From: an uncultured Clostridia bacterium
Lineage (GTDB): Bacteria; Bacillota; Clostridia; Lachnospirales; Lachnospiraceae
Assembly: GCA_945622055.1 (NCBI GenBank)
Contig: CALZBV010000034.1
Span: 1-15,848 of the forward strand
Direction of reading: 5' to 3'
DNA length: 15,848 bases
Position numbers and translations under genes: made by a program. Of the stretch, positions 1-6,847 are shown piece by piece. The notes beneath the pieces were generated by a model. It was not told where the DNA came from and searched no databases. It was given only the letters and a program-made list of their open reading frames with translations. Every line of letters begins with the position of its first letter. The stretch's first letter is position 1.

Positions 1-54
1 CGTGCTGTCGCTCGTGCTCGTGCTGTCGCTCGTGCTCGTGCTGTCGCTCGTGCT
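1..54 (-). repeat. 18-bp tandem coding repeat (S-T-S-D-S-T)
   Basis: Three identical, directly adjacent 18-bp units (1-18, 19-36, 37-54) encode the start of the adhesin's serine-rich region. The array clearly continues beyond the window. Units are multiples of three, so gain or loss by slippage or recombination would change stalk length without breaking the frame. Confidence 0.9.
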
Positions 55-1326
55 CTGGCTCGTACTCATGCTCTCGCTCTCAGACTCGTTTTCGCTTCCT
101 TCCTCTTCCCCCGGCAGTGCTCCGAGTTCTGTTTCAGAGAAGTAGCTGGCACCCTTTATACTTTCTCCGTCTACACTCACGAACCGTATCTTGCTGTCAT
201 CATATTTCTGCCCTCTCAGGAAGTAGGTATATTGTCCTTCTTTATCAATGGTGTAATTAAAAAGTGCTGTTTTCTGAACAACGATGACGTGATCGGCCTC
301 ACCCTTGTTGTGTTCACTGTCCTTCAGGATATTGCCTTCGGCATCTGCAATCACATAATCGTAGTAAATTGTATTAAAGGTTCCCTCTGAATCTCTGAAG
401 GAGACGCAAACATTGTTGCTTTCTTTGTTTGTGGATACCCAGGAGGAGAACTGAAGATCGCTGACTTCTCCCATGGTTCTGATCTTATATTCCACCATAA
501 GGTTTGCAAGTCTGTCAAGCTTACGATAAGAAACGTTCGTGGTTCCCTTGAGTGCAATACTTTCCTGAAGACTTCTGATTTCCTGCAAAAGCTCACCCGT
601 ACCGTTCTCACTTACCGCATCCTCCTGCGATACTTCGAAAGGAGCAGAAGGTAAATCGTTCTCAGAAATGAAGTACTCTCCCTTTACTTCAGCTGTTGCG
701 GTGCTGACGAATTCGACTTCTGTAACTTCAACACCATTTACATAATGAGTACGCGTTCCGTCTGAATTGACCTTGTACCAAAATTCCGGTGTTTTCCGCA
801 CAACGAGGAGATGATCCGATTCGGCTGCGCTGAAGGAAAGCTCATCCTGAAATCTCTGTCCATTCGCATCAACCATTACATAGTCAAAAAACTCTACCTT
901 CTCCTCAGCATTCGTGGTATAAGTTACCTTCAGGTAGTTATTCAGTCCCGATTTACTCTCCCAATCGGAAAACGAGATATTTTCGATTCCCTCCGGCTCT
1001 GTAGTACGGATTCTGTACTCAACGAGCAGCTTAGTTAATGCATCCATAGGCCGGTAATTGGCAATCTTCTCAAGACCGCTGTTTCTCGATTTCTCGATTG
1101 ACTTTTGTACATCAAGTCTCTTCTGAGCTATCTCGGCAAGCAGTTCTGTAACTCTTGCATCTTCCAGCGTCTCTGTACTGTTGCTGCCCGTAAGCCCGGA
1201 TTCTTCTGTGTCCTGACTAAGCTCTGTCGCAAACACCAGCTCTGCATCCTGCATCACACTGGCTCCACCAAGTGCTACGCCAATTCCTGCTACTCCCTTC
1301 AACACATCGTTTACTTTCTTACTCAT
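1..1326 (-). CDS. Serine-rich-repeat surface adhesin, N-terminal 442 residues (3' end outside window)
   Basis: An open frame runs from the ATG at 1326 to the window edge without a stop, so the gene is partial. A GGAAAGGGG ribosome site lies about 9 nt before the ATG. Residues 1-33 form a signal-like segment: a basic start, a glycine-rich hydrophobic core (GVAGIGVALGGAS, 11-23) and a possible cleavage site after VFA (31-33). Two related domains follow at about 61-230 and 245-408. Shared landmarks are ELLAEI/ELLQEI, LVEYRIRT/MVEYKIRT, FFDYVMVDANG/YYDYVIADAEG and SDHLLVVRKT/ADHVIVVQKT. From residue 411 an acidic E-S-E-S stretch passes into S-T-S-D-S-T repeats. Known family: serine-rich-repeat adhesins are usually glycosylated, exported by the accessory SecA2/SecY2 system and wall-anchored. 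Binding by the duplicated domains, and the accessory export route, are inferences. No export or glycosylation genes are visible; they could lie to the left. Confidence 0.8.
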   Translation of the reverse strand, partial: MSKKVNDVLKGVAGIGVALGGASVMQDAELVFATELSQDTEESGLTGSNSTETLEDARVTELLAEIAQKRLDVQKSIEKSRNSGLEKIANYRPMDALTKLLVEYRIRTTEPEGIENISFSDWESKSGLNNYLKVTYTTNAEEKVEFFDYVMVDANGQRFQDELSFSAAESDHLLVVRKTPEFWYKVNSDGTRTHYVNGVEVTEVEFVSTATAEVKGEYFISENDLPSAPFEVSQEDAVSENGTGELLQEIRSLQESIALKGTTNVSYRKLDRLANLMVEYKIRTMGEVSDLQFSSWVSTNKESNNVCVSFRDSEGTFNTIYYDYVIADAEGNILKDSEHNKGEADHVIVVQKTALFNYTIDKEGQYTYFLRGQKYDDSKIRFVSVDGESIKGASYFSETELGALPGEEEGSENESESESMSTSQSTSDSTSTSDSTSTSDST

Positions 1327-1384
1327 CTGTCTCTTCCCCTTTCCAATAACTGTCAATGAGACTTTCTACCTATTATTTTGTCTT

Positions 1385-1413
1385 AGCATATCATACAAAA
1401 AAAGAAATCGCAA
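1385..1413 (-). promoter_or_regulatory. Sigma-A-like promoter of the adhesin gene
   Basis: Read on the minus strand: -35 TTGCGA (1413-1408), 17-nt spacer, extended -10 TGA-TATGCT (hexamer 1390-1385). The expected start near 1378 gives a leader of about 50 nt before the ATG at 1326. Spacing is ideal and the extended TG motif helps a non-consensus -10. Confidence 0.6.
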
Positions 1414-1464
1414 TATTTTTCGCAAAATGTATCACTTTTGTAACATTTTTCCGCATAATACGTC

Positions 1465-1480
1465 ATACTGTCAGCAGTAT
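1465..1480. promoter_or_regulatory. Palindrome ATACTG-N4-CAGTAT, possible operator
   Basis: Perfect 6-bp arms around a TCAG centre, about 50 bp upstream of the adhesin -35 box and 150 bp upstream of the rightward -10. The form fits a dimeric regulator's binding site, but short palindromes also occur by chance. Confidence 0.35.
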
Positions 1481-1503
1481 AACACATTTATTTTGGAAAG
1501 TAC

Positions 1504-1521
1504 ACTATCCGTTCGGATAGT
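1504..1521. promoter_or_regulatory. Palindrome ACTATCCG-TT-CGGATAGT, possible operator
   Basis: Perfect 8-bp arms with a 2-nt centre, too tight to form a good RNA hairpin, so a DNA-binding site is likelier than a terminator. It lies 24 bp from the palindrome at 1465-1480, inside the divergent control region. Confidence 0.45.
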
Positions 1522-1607
1522 TCTGCTTACTAATTTTGGAATTTTTCCATATCGATTTTCTCATTTTTATTAATATATTCGTTGTTTTCCTTTCTTTACA
1601 CTTCTTC

Positions 1608-1636
1608 TTTCTTTTTTTGGGATAATGTCTTATAAT
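1608..1636 (+). promoter_or_regulatory. Possible promoter of the pilus operon
   Basis: A perfect TATAAT lies at 1631-1636. The -35 position at 17-nt spacing reads TTTCTT, which is poor, so an activator may be needed or the true promoter may lie elsewhere. A start near 1643 would give a leader of about 100 nt. Confidence 0.4.
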
Positions 1637-1642
1637 GGAACA

Positions 1643-1709
1643 AATAGGACGCGATTTCCTATTCGATGGGAAGGCTTTCCTACAGAATATGAATGTTTCA
1701 CAGGAAAGC
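1643..1709 (+). promoter_or_regulatory. Pilus-operon leader with two potential hairpins
   Basis: Hairpin 1: AATAGGA (1643-1649) pairs with TCCTATT (1657-1663), loop 7 nt. Hairpin 2: GCTTTCCT (1674-1681) pairs with AGGAAAGC (1702-1709), loop 20 nt. Neither is followed by a T-run, and I do not recognise a known riboswitch class. A role in RNA stability or regulation is only inferred. Confidence 0.35.
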
Positions 1710-1745
1710 TCCAAAAATCTATGAATTATTTATAAGGAGACTTCT

Positions 1746-2741
1746 ATGTCCCGGTGGAAAAAAGACATCCTTTCCTGCAGCCGCATTCTTGTGCGCCTGC
1801 TTGTATTGATTGCCTTATCTGCCTCGATTTTCCCTGCAGGCTGTGCAAAGTCCGGAGTCCATAGCCCGACGAAGGCCCCCTCCTCAAAAACGGAGGAACA
1901 GATTGACCGGGTCGCCGCTATGCCGCTTCGGAAGCAGTTTGGAACTCTTCCGGTCCAGAGCGCCACAGGTGAAAAAACGCTGGGAAATGAAAGCGTAACG
2001 ATAGACATTTCCAATGTACAAAATGGTTATTACTACGTTACCTACCTTGGCTCAAACCCAAAGGTAAAGCTCCAGGTGACCGGTCCTGACCGGATAAAAT
2101 ATACCTACAACCTGACCAATCGTCCCACCTGCCTTCCGGTATCCGGTGGAAATGGTGCTTATGAGCTTTCCCTGTTCGAGAATATTTCCGGTGATCAATA
2201 TGCAACCGCCTTTAAGGGCTCTTTTGAGGCTGCCCTGGAAAATGAATTTCTGCCGTTTCTGTATCCCAATATGTATGTGAACTTTTCCGAGCGCTCGCAG
2301 GCAGTGATTTTGGCATCTTCTCTCGCCGAAGATGCCACCTGCGACCTGGAGGTGGTGAGCAGGATTTATCATTATGTCACTGCCAATATCACATACGACA
2401 CGGAGGAGGCCGAAACGGTTGCATACAATTATCTTCCTGATATCGACGAGGTTCTGGAAACAAAGAAAGGCATCTGCTTTGATTACGCGGCGCTTCTTGC
2501 GGGCATGCTGCGGAGCCAGTCCATTCCGACCCGCCTGCAGATTGGCTATGCGGGCTCCGCTTATCATGCATGGATTAGCACCTATATCGAAGACATCGGC
2601 TGGATTGATGGTATGATCCGGTTTGACGGGCAGTCCTGGTCACTTATGGACCCCACCTTCGCCGCCAACCAAAGCTCTTCGGAGTCTTTGAAAAAGTTTA
2701 TCGGAGATGGTTCCAACTATCAGACACTTTATACCTACTGA
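1746..2741 (+). CDS. Transglutaminase-like fold lipoprotein
   Basis: 331 residues; the ATG is preceded by AGGAGA at 5 nt. Residues 1-33 are a lipoprotein signal: basic start, hydrophobic stretch 14-30 and a lipobox ending at Cys33 (PAGC), so the mature protein should be tethered to the outer face of the membrane. A serine/threonine/lysine-rich linker and a beta-rich region (about 80-145) precede the transglutaminase-like core at about 200-310. Its probable catalytic triad is Cys244 (KGICFDYA), His274 (YHAW) and Asp302 (LMDPTFA). Members of this superfamily act as cysteine proteases, transglutaminases or non-catalytic scaffolds. The activity here is not known, but all three residues are present. 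It is the first gene of the pilus operon, 15 nt before the pilC-like gene, which suggests work on pilus or other surface proteins. Its divergent neighbour is the adhesin gene. Confidence 0.85.
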   Translation: MSRWKKDILSCSRILVRLLVLIALSASIFPAGCAKSGVHSPTKAPSSKTEEQIDRVAAMPLRKQFGTLPVQSATGEKTLGNESVTIDISNVQNGYYYVTYLGSNPKVKLQVTGPDRIKYTYNLTNRPTCLPVSGGNGAYELSLFENISGDQYATAFKGSFEAALENEFLPFLYPNMYVNFSERSQAVILASSLAEDATCDLEVVSRIYHYVTANITYDTEEAETVAYNYLPDIDEVLETKKGICFDYAALLAGMLRSQSIPTRLQIGYAGSAYHAWISTYIEDIGWIDGMIRFDGQSWSLMDPTFAANQSSSESLKKFIGDGSNYQTLYTY

Positions 2742-2756
2742 CCACGGGAGGTTTTT

Positions 2757-3818
2757 ATGAAAAAACAGAAAATGCTTAGCAATCAGGAACTGATTATGTT
2801 CTGCGACCATATGTCCATGGTCTTAAAAGCAGGTCTGACACCCGCTGCCGGAATTGACCTTATGCTGGAGGATTCCGTTTCGCAGGCCGGAAAAGAAATT
2901 CTTCGCCCGATTGCAGACAAATGTAATGACGGCTGCTCCTTTACGGAGGCTTTGGAAGCCTCCGGGGTATTTCCGCCTTACGCTCTTCACATGATTGAGC
3001 TCGGAAATGCCTCCGGAAAGCTGGACGAGGTCATGGACTCCCTCGTTTACCACTATTCCCGTGAGGAATCGCTTGCGCAAAACATCAAAAGCGCCGTAAC
3101 CTATCCATTCTTAATCATTTTTATGATGCTTGCCGTCATCGTTGTTCTGGTCATCAAGGTGCTTCCGATTTTCCAGCAGGTTTTTGTCCAGCTTGGAACC
3201 GGCCTGACCGGATTTCCACTTACCCTGTTACAGCTTGGCAATACGCTGACCGCTTATTCCGTATTTTTTATCGGTCTTCTTCTGCTCTTTGTGTTCGGCT
3301 TTATCTTCTTTATGAAAACTGCTGCCGGAAGAAAATTGTTTTCTTCCTTTTGCTCCGGCTTTTTCCTGACAAAGGGGCTGTTCAGTAAAATCTGTGCCGC
3401 CCGTTTTGCTTCCGGTATGGCGATTACGCTTTCTTCCGGTCTGGAAACTGAAAGAAGTCTGGAGCTTGTGGACCGTCTGGTTGACAATCCGCAGATGAGC
3501 AAAAAGCTGCAGGAATGCCGCAGGCTGATGGAGGGGGATGAAACCACTGCTCCGGTATCCTTCCCGAAGGCTCTGGCAGCTGCCGGTATATTTAATAATA
3601 TGTATTCCAAAATGATTGGTATCGGATTTACCACCGGTTCTGTGGAGCAGGTTTTCCGCAAAATTGCAGACAACTACGACAATGAAATTGAAAAATCCAT
3701 GAACAACACGGTTTCTGTGCTGGAACCTACGCTTGTCATCCTGCTTTCCATTGTTGTCTGCCTCATTCTGTTGTCCGTGATTATGCCGCTTATGGGCATC
3801 ATGTCCAGCATCGGTTAA
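2757..3818 (+). CDS. pilC: Type IV pilus / type II secretion inner-membrane platform protein (PilC/GspF family)
   Basis: 353 residues; a GGGAGG site lies 5 nt before the ATG. Two GspF domains are visible, at about 13-136 and 212-345. Each carries the family's G-rich motif: ELGNASGKLDEVM near 81-93, and GIGFTTGSVEQVFRKIADNY near 288-307. Membrane segments lie at about 117-139, 166-186 and 321-349. In this family the platform protein sits in the cytoplasmic membrane, contacts the cytoplasmic ATPase and guides pilin subunits into or out of the fibre. At 353 residues it is shorter than typical PilC (around 400), mainly at the N-terminus. It follows the lipoprotein by 15 nt and precedes small pilin-like genes, so it is the core of this operon. 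A GspF of a type II-like or ComG-like machine cannot be told apart by sequence alone. Confidence 0.92.
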   Translation: MKKQKMLSNQELIMFCDHMSMVLKAGLTPAAGIDLMLEDSVSQAGKEILRPIADKCNDGCSFTEALEASGVFPPYALHMIELGNASGKLDEVMDSLVYHYSREESLAQNIKSAVTYPFLIIFMMLAVIVVLVIKVLPIFQQVFVQLGTGLTGFPLTLLQLGNTLTAYSVFFIGLLLLFVFGFIFFMKTAAGRKLFSSFCSGFFLTKGLFSKICAARFASGMAITLSSGLETERSLELVDRLVDNPQMSKKLQECRRLMEGDETTAPVSFPKALAAAGIFNNMYSKMIGIGFTTGSVEQVFRKIADNYDNEIEKSMNNTVSVLEPTLVILLSIVVCLILLSVIMPLMGIMSSIG

Positions 3819-3829
3819 GGAGGTCCCCC

Positions 3830-4156
3830 ATGAACCGTTTTAGCAAACCACGCCTGAAAGATAAAATAAAGTCTCTGATTCCGGGCTCCGCACTGGCTTT
3901 CCTTCTGGTCCTGGGTCTGTTCCTCTACGGAACCTCTGCCCTTTCTGAAAGCCGGATGTTAAATGAACGACAGCTTTTAGAGGACGCCCTTTTGCGTGAT
4001 ATTTCCCACTGCTATGCAGTGGAGGGCAGCTATCCGCCGTCACTTTCCTACCTGCAGGAGCATTACGGACTGACCTATGACCGGAACCATTTTCTTGTCA
4101 ATTACGAATACATCGGAGCCAACATTATGCCTACGTTTTATATTCTTGAGAGGTAA
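3830..4156 (+). CDS. Small single-pass membrane protein of the pilus operon, weakly pilin-like
   Basis: 108 residues, 11 nt after the pilC-like gene, with AAGGAGG 6 nt before the ATG. Layout: basic N-terminus (residues 3-15), one hydrophobic segment at about 18-38, then a short soluble domain with a helical stretch (about 41-60) and HCYAVEGSYPPSLSYL, which recalls the region after the first helix in pseudopilins. A Pro-Gly precedes the hydrophobic segment, but the Glu expected at position +5 of a processed pilin is missing, so cleavage by a prepilin peptidase is doubtful. It may be a non-cleaved pseudopilin or an assembly factor. I recognise no named family. Confidence 0.75.
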   Translation: MNRFSKPRLKDKIKSLIPGSALAFLLVLGLFLYGTSALSESRMLNERQLLEDALLRDISHCYAVEGSYPPSLSYLQEHYGLTYDRNHFLVNYEYIGANIMPTFYILER

Positions 4157-4160
4157 TGCC

Positions 4161-4667
4161 ATGAATGCTGTCAAACGGGATAAATCCAACATAGATATCC
4201 TATTCCTGCTTGCTCTGTTCGGTGTTTTTCTAATCAGTGCACTGTTCGTTATTTTGTTCGGTGCGCGGATTTACAAAAAGACCGTGGCCGGGGCAGAGGA
4301 AAACTTCATAAAGCGCACTGCAGTTGCCTATATTTCCGAAAAGGTACAAAAAAATGACAGTGAAAACTGCGTTTCCGCTGTCACGGCAGATGGTGTTTCT
4401 GCCCTTCGCCTTGCCACGAGGGTACAGACGGATACCTACTATACCTATCTTTATTTTTTTGATGGCTGCCTTCGCGAAATCACTCTGAAAGCAACCACCG
4501 AATTTCATAAAGCTGACGGTACACCGGTGCTTGCCCTGAATGATTTTTCCGTCCGCCAAAAGGGGACCCTGTTTTCCTTTTGCATAACCGACCGGACGGG
4601 CAGTTCCACTGAATTTTGCATTGCACCACGCTGTGCCGTGGAACAAGGAGGTGCCTCCCATGAATAG
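4161..4667 (+). CDS. DUF4860-like membrane protein of the pilus operon
   Basis: 168 residues from the ATG at 4161, chosen because GAGAGG lies 7 nt upstream and because it starts just after the previous stop (4156). An in-frame ATG at 4077 would overlap the previous gene by 80 nt and has no such site. The protein has a short cytoplasmic tail, one membrane span at about 12-34 and a soluble domain of about 130 residues with alternating strands (YYTYLYFFDGCLREI, LFSFCITD). From memory this resembles DUF4860, a family seen beside pilus-like genes in Clostridia; that assignment was not checked by a search. Its stop overlaps the next gene's start by 8 nt, which suggests translational coupling. Its function is unknown, perhaps a minor pseudopilin. 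Confidence 0.8.
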   Translation: MNAVKRDKSNIDILFLLALFGVFLISALFVILFGARIYKKTVAGAEENFIKRTAVAYISEKVQKNDSENCVSAVTADGVSALRLATRVQTDTYYTYLYFFDGCLREITLKATTEFHKADGTPVLALNDFSVRQKGTLFSFCITDRTGSSTEFCIAPRCAVEQGGASHE

Positions 4668-5211
4668 ACCCTCCCGTAATTCCTTTTTCCTGATGGAAAT
4701 CATCCTTTCCATCCTGCTGTTTTCCCTCACAGCTGCCGTCTGCACACAGCTGTTTGTCCGGACACATCTGAAGGAAAAACAGGCAAAGGAGCTTCAATTT
4801 TCCGTAACAGAAGCAGAAACCGTGACCTCTCTGCTTCGTTCCTCGACCCAGACACAGCCGAAGGAGCTGCTTTCAGAGCTCGGACTTTGGTATTCCTTCC
4901 GTGAAACGAGTACCCGTGGCGCTCTTCTTTCAGATTACGGGAATTCCTCCGACCCTGCTTTCCTTGTCTTTTTTGACAAGGATTTTCAAAATTGCACGTC
5001 CGATGCGGCCGAATACCGCATGACGCTTTTCCTTGAAACCAGGAATCAGATGACTACTGCAACGCTCCGCTTTGATTTTCTTGGAGCAGGTCGCCTCCGT
5101 ACGGAGCAGGAGCCTCTCTACCAATACACGGAGGACACGCTGATTCAGACCTATACACTTTCGCTCTACCGGCCAAATCCGGTTTCCCGGGCAGACAAGG
5201 AGGACAAATGA
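4660..5211 (+). CDS. Pilin-like / pseudopilin protein with Glu+5
   Basis: 183 residues from the ATG at 4660. AGGAGG lies 8 nt upstream, and the longer in-frame start at 4621 would overlap the DUF4860-like gene heavily. The N-terminus has a short basic leader (residues 1-8) and then FFLMEIILSILLF, which matches the class III pilin pattern with Glu at +5 if cleavage falls after Ser8. The usual residue at -1 is Gly, so the site is non-canonical. A hydrophobic helix spans about 9-33, followed by a long amphipathic helix and a C-terminal domain. A minor pilin or pseudopilin (PilV/GspI-like) is the likely role. The stop TGA overlaps the next ATG (ATGA). Confidence 0.8.
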   Translation: MNRPSRNSFFLMEIILSILLFSLTAAVCTQLFVRTHLKEKQAKELQFSVTEAETVTSLLRSSTQTQPKELLSELGLWYSFRETSTRGALLSDYGNSSDPAFLVFFDKDFQNCTSDAAEYRMTLFLETRNQMTTATLRFDFLGAGRLRTEQEPLYQYTEDTLIQTYTLSLYRPNPVSRADKEDK

Positions 5212-5672
5212 ACGCTAAGAATAAGAAAAAGGCCGGCGTAACCGTCGGCACATCACTTATCCTGGTAACCTTCGTCCTGCTCTGTCTGGTCGCTTTTGCA
5301 GCACTCTCCTTTTCCACTGCCCAGTCGGATTACAGTCTTTCCCTGCAGACAGCGGAACGGAAGCAGAGCTACTACGACGCCTGCAGCACTGCAGAAGAAA
5401 AGCTTCAGACTCTGGACCGTCTTTTCTTTCAGTGTTATGAAACACACGGAAAAGAATCGGAGTATCTTTCCTCTGTTGCGGATGCTCTTTCAGATTCTTC
5501 TGAATATACCATTACAAGGGAAGCAGATGCCGTAAGCATTTCCTTTGCAGTACCGGTAAACACAAGGGAAAATCTCGTGGTAGTTTTGAATACCCGCTAC
5601 CCTGACACATCCGATTCCCTGTTTACCATTACCTCCTATAAAACGGAGCTTCTCACGTATCCGGACAAATAA
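5208..5672 (+). CDS. Small single-pass membrane protein, PilX-like position
   Basis: 154 residues; the start overlaps the previous stop by 4 nt (ATGA) and AAGGAGG lies 5 nt upstream, so translation is probably coupled. Layout: lysine-rich N-terminus (residues 4-8), a hydrophobic segment at about 11-35, then an extracytoplasmic domain rich in Ser/Thr/Glu. No prepilin cleavage motif is visible. Position and shape recall PilX-type minor components, whose first helix packs with pilins, but sequence support is weak. It may help initiate assembly or present a tip; both are inferences. Confidence 0.75.
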   Translation: MNAKNKKKAGVTVGTSLILVTFVLLCLVAFAALSFSTAQSDYSLSLQTAERKQSYYDACSTAEEKLQTLDRLFFQCYETHGKESEYLSSVADALSDSSEYTITREADAVSISFAVPVNTRENLVVVLNTRYPDTSDSLFTITSYKTELLTYPDK

Positions 5673-5736
5673 GATACCATACAGCAAAACAGCGGACTTC
5701 TTTTTTAGCCCTATTTCAGAAAGGAACTTTACAATC

Positions 5737-6813
5737 ATGGACATAACCGAACTTTTAGCAAAAATTACAAAGCTGGGAGCCTCTGACATTTTTATCATCG
5801 CAGGACTTCCGCTCTCTTACAAGCTGCACAGCCAGCTCATCAATGAAAACGATGCAAAGCTGATGCCGGCAGACACCGCCGAATTTCTCCGCGAGATTTA
5901 CCGTATGGCCGGAAACCGCGACCTGTCAAAGCTTGAAATAAACGGTGACGACGACTTTGCATTTGCAATTCCGGGCGTAGCGCGTTTTCGTATCAATGCC
6001 TACAAACAGCGTGGTTCCCTCTCCGCCGTCATCCGCGTCATTACCTTTTCCATTCCAAATGCGGACCAGCTTGGCTTCCCACCAAAAACAAAGGAAATCC
6101 TCATGGGACTGTCTGAGCTGAAAAAAGGCCTTGTTCTGATTACCGGTCCGGCAGGCTCCGGTAAATCCACTACCCTGGCCAGCATGATTGACCATATTAA
6201 TTCCAGCCGGCAGGCCCACATCATCACACTGGAGGATCCTCTGGAATACCTGCATTTCCACAAAAAAAGCATAGTTTCCCAGCGTGAGGTCGTAACCGAC
6301 ACGGAAAGCTATATCACTGCGCTTCGTGCATCCCTGCGCCAGAGTCCGGACGTGATTCTGCTCGGCGAAATGCGCGACCATGAGACTATGAGTGTTGCCA
6401 TGACTGCTGCAGAGACCGGACACCTGATTCTTTCCACACTCCATACGATTGGTGCCTCAAACACAATTGACCGTATCATCGACGCCTTTCCGCCGAATCA
6501 GCAGCACCAGATTGCCGTTCAGCTTTCTATGGTTTTGCAGGCAGTTATTTCCCAGCAGCTCGTTCCGTCCCTGAACGGTACCGTTGTTCCTGCCTTTGAA
6601 ATCATGCTTTTAACACCGGCAATTAAAAACATGATCCGGGAATCCAAGATTCATCAGATCGATGGCGTCATTTCCCAGTCCAGAAGTGAGGGAATGATAA
6701 CCATGGACGCAAGTCTTTTAGACCTCTATAAGAGAGGCGTCATCAGCGACCGGGTTGCCCTGGAATACGCACAGGATCCTGAACTGCTGCAAAAGAGAAT
6801 GAATCTGAAATAA
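5737..6813 (+). CDS. pilT: PilT-type ATPase (type IV pilus retraction family)
   Basis: 358 residues, a normal length for PilT. An AAGGAA site lies about 10 nt before the ATG, 64 nt after the previous gene. An N-terminal PAS-like domain (about 1-100) is followed by the secretion ATPase core: Walker A GPAGSGKST (137-145), Asp box around ITLEDPLEY (163-171), Walker B DVILLGEMRD (205-214) and His box HLILSTLHT (229-237). AIKNMIRE (295-302) corresponds to the AIRNLIRE motif that established work ties to retraction in PilT. These features favour PilT over the extension ATPase PilB, which has a longer N-terminal region. PilT hexamers use ATP hydrolysis at the platform protein to depolymerise the pilus. 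No PilB gene is in the window. It is the last gene of the operon and converges with the regulator gene, 34 nt apart. Confidence 0.93.
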   Translation: MDITELLAKITKLGASDIFIIAGLPLSYKLHSQLINENDAKLMPADTAEFLREIYRMAGNRDLSKLEINGDDDFAFAIPGVARFRINAYKQRGSLSAVIRVITFSIPNADQLGFPPKTKEILMGLSELKKGLVLITGPAGSGKSTTLASMIDHINSSRQAHIITLEDPLEYLHFHKKSIVSQREVVTDTESYITALRASLRQSPDVILLGEMRDHETMSVAMTAAETGHLILSTLHTIGASNTIDRIIDAFPPNQQHQIAVQLSMVLQAVISQQLVPSLNGTVVPAFEIMLLTPAIKNMIRESKIHQIDGVISQSRSEGMITMDASLLDLYKRGVISDRVALEYAQDPELLQKRMNLK

Positions 6814-6817
6814 AACC

Positions 6818-6834
6818 GTCTCCCCAAAGGAGGC
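6818..6834. terminator. Weak hairpin between convergent pilT and regulator genes
   Basis: GTCTCC (6818-6823) pairs with GGAGGC (6829-6834) with one G-U pair and a 5-nt loop. No T-run follows on either strand, and an alternative stem using 6829-6834 with GCTTCC to its right is also possible. It may mark the ends of both transcripts, but it is not a classic terminator. Confidence 0.3.
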
Positions 6835-6847
6835 AGCCGCAGCTTCC

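Larger units (their letters stand above)
1327..1745. other. Divergent control region between adhesin and pilus operon
   Basis: These 419 bp contain no convincing gene on either strand. They are AT-rich and hold a leftward promoter (1385-1413), two perfect palindromes (1465-1480 and 1504-1521), a possible rightward -10 box (1631-1636) and two potential leader hairpins (1643-1709). The arrangement would allow joint or opposite control of adhesin and pilus; that is an inference. Confidence 0.75.

Noticed and set aside
811..1359. Plus-strand open frames within the adhesin region
   Set aside because: The minus strand is continuously open for 442 codons with clear domain duplication; the plus frames are shadows without ribosome sites.
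1505..1714. Minus-strand open frame of 69 codons in the divergent region
   Set aside because: No ribosome site, low-complexity Lys/Arg-rich translation from AT-rich DNA, and overlap with the likely promoter and leader of the pilus operon.
1637..1740. Cyclic-di-GMP riboswitch before the pilus operon
   Set aside because: The conserved core strings and paired helices of the known GEMM classes could not be found; only two simple hairpins are visible.
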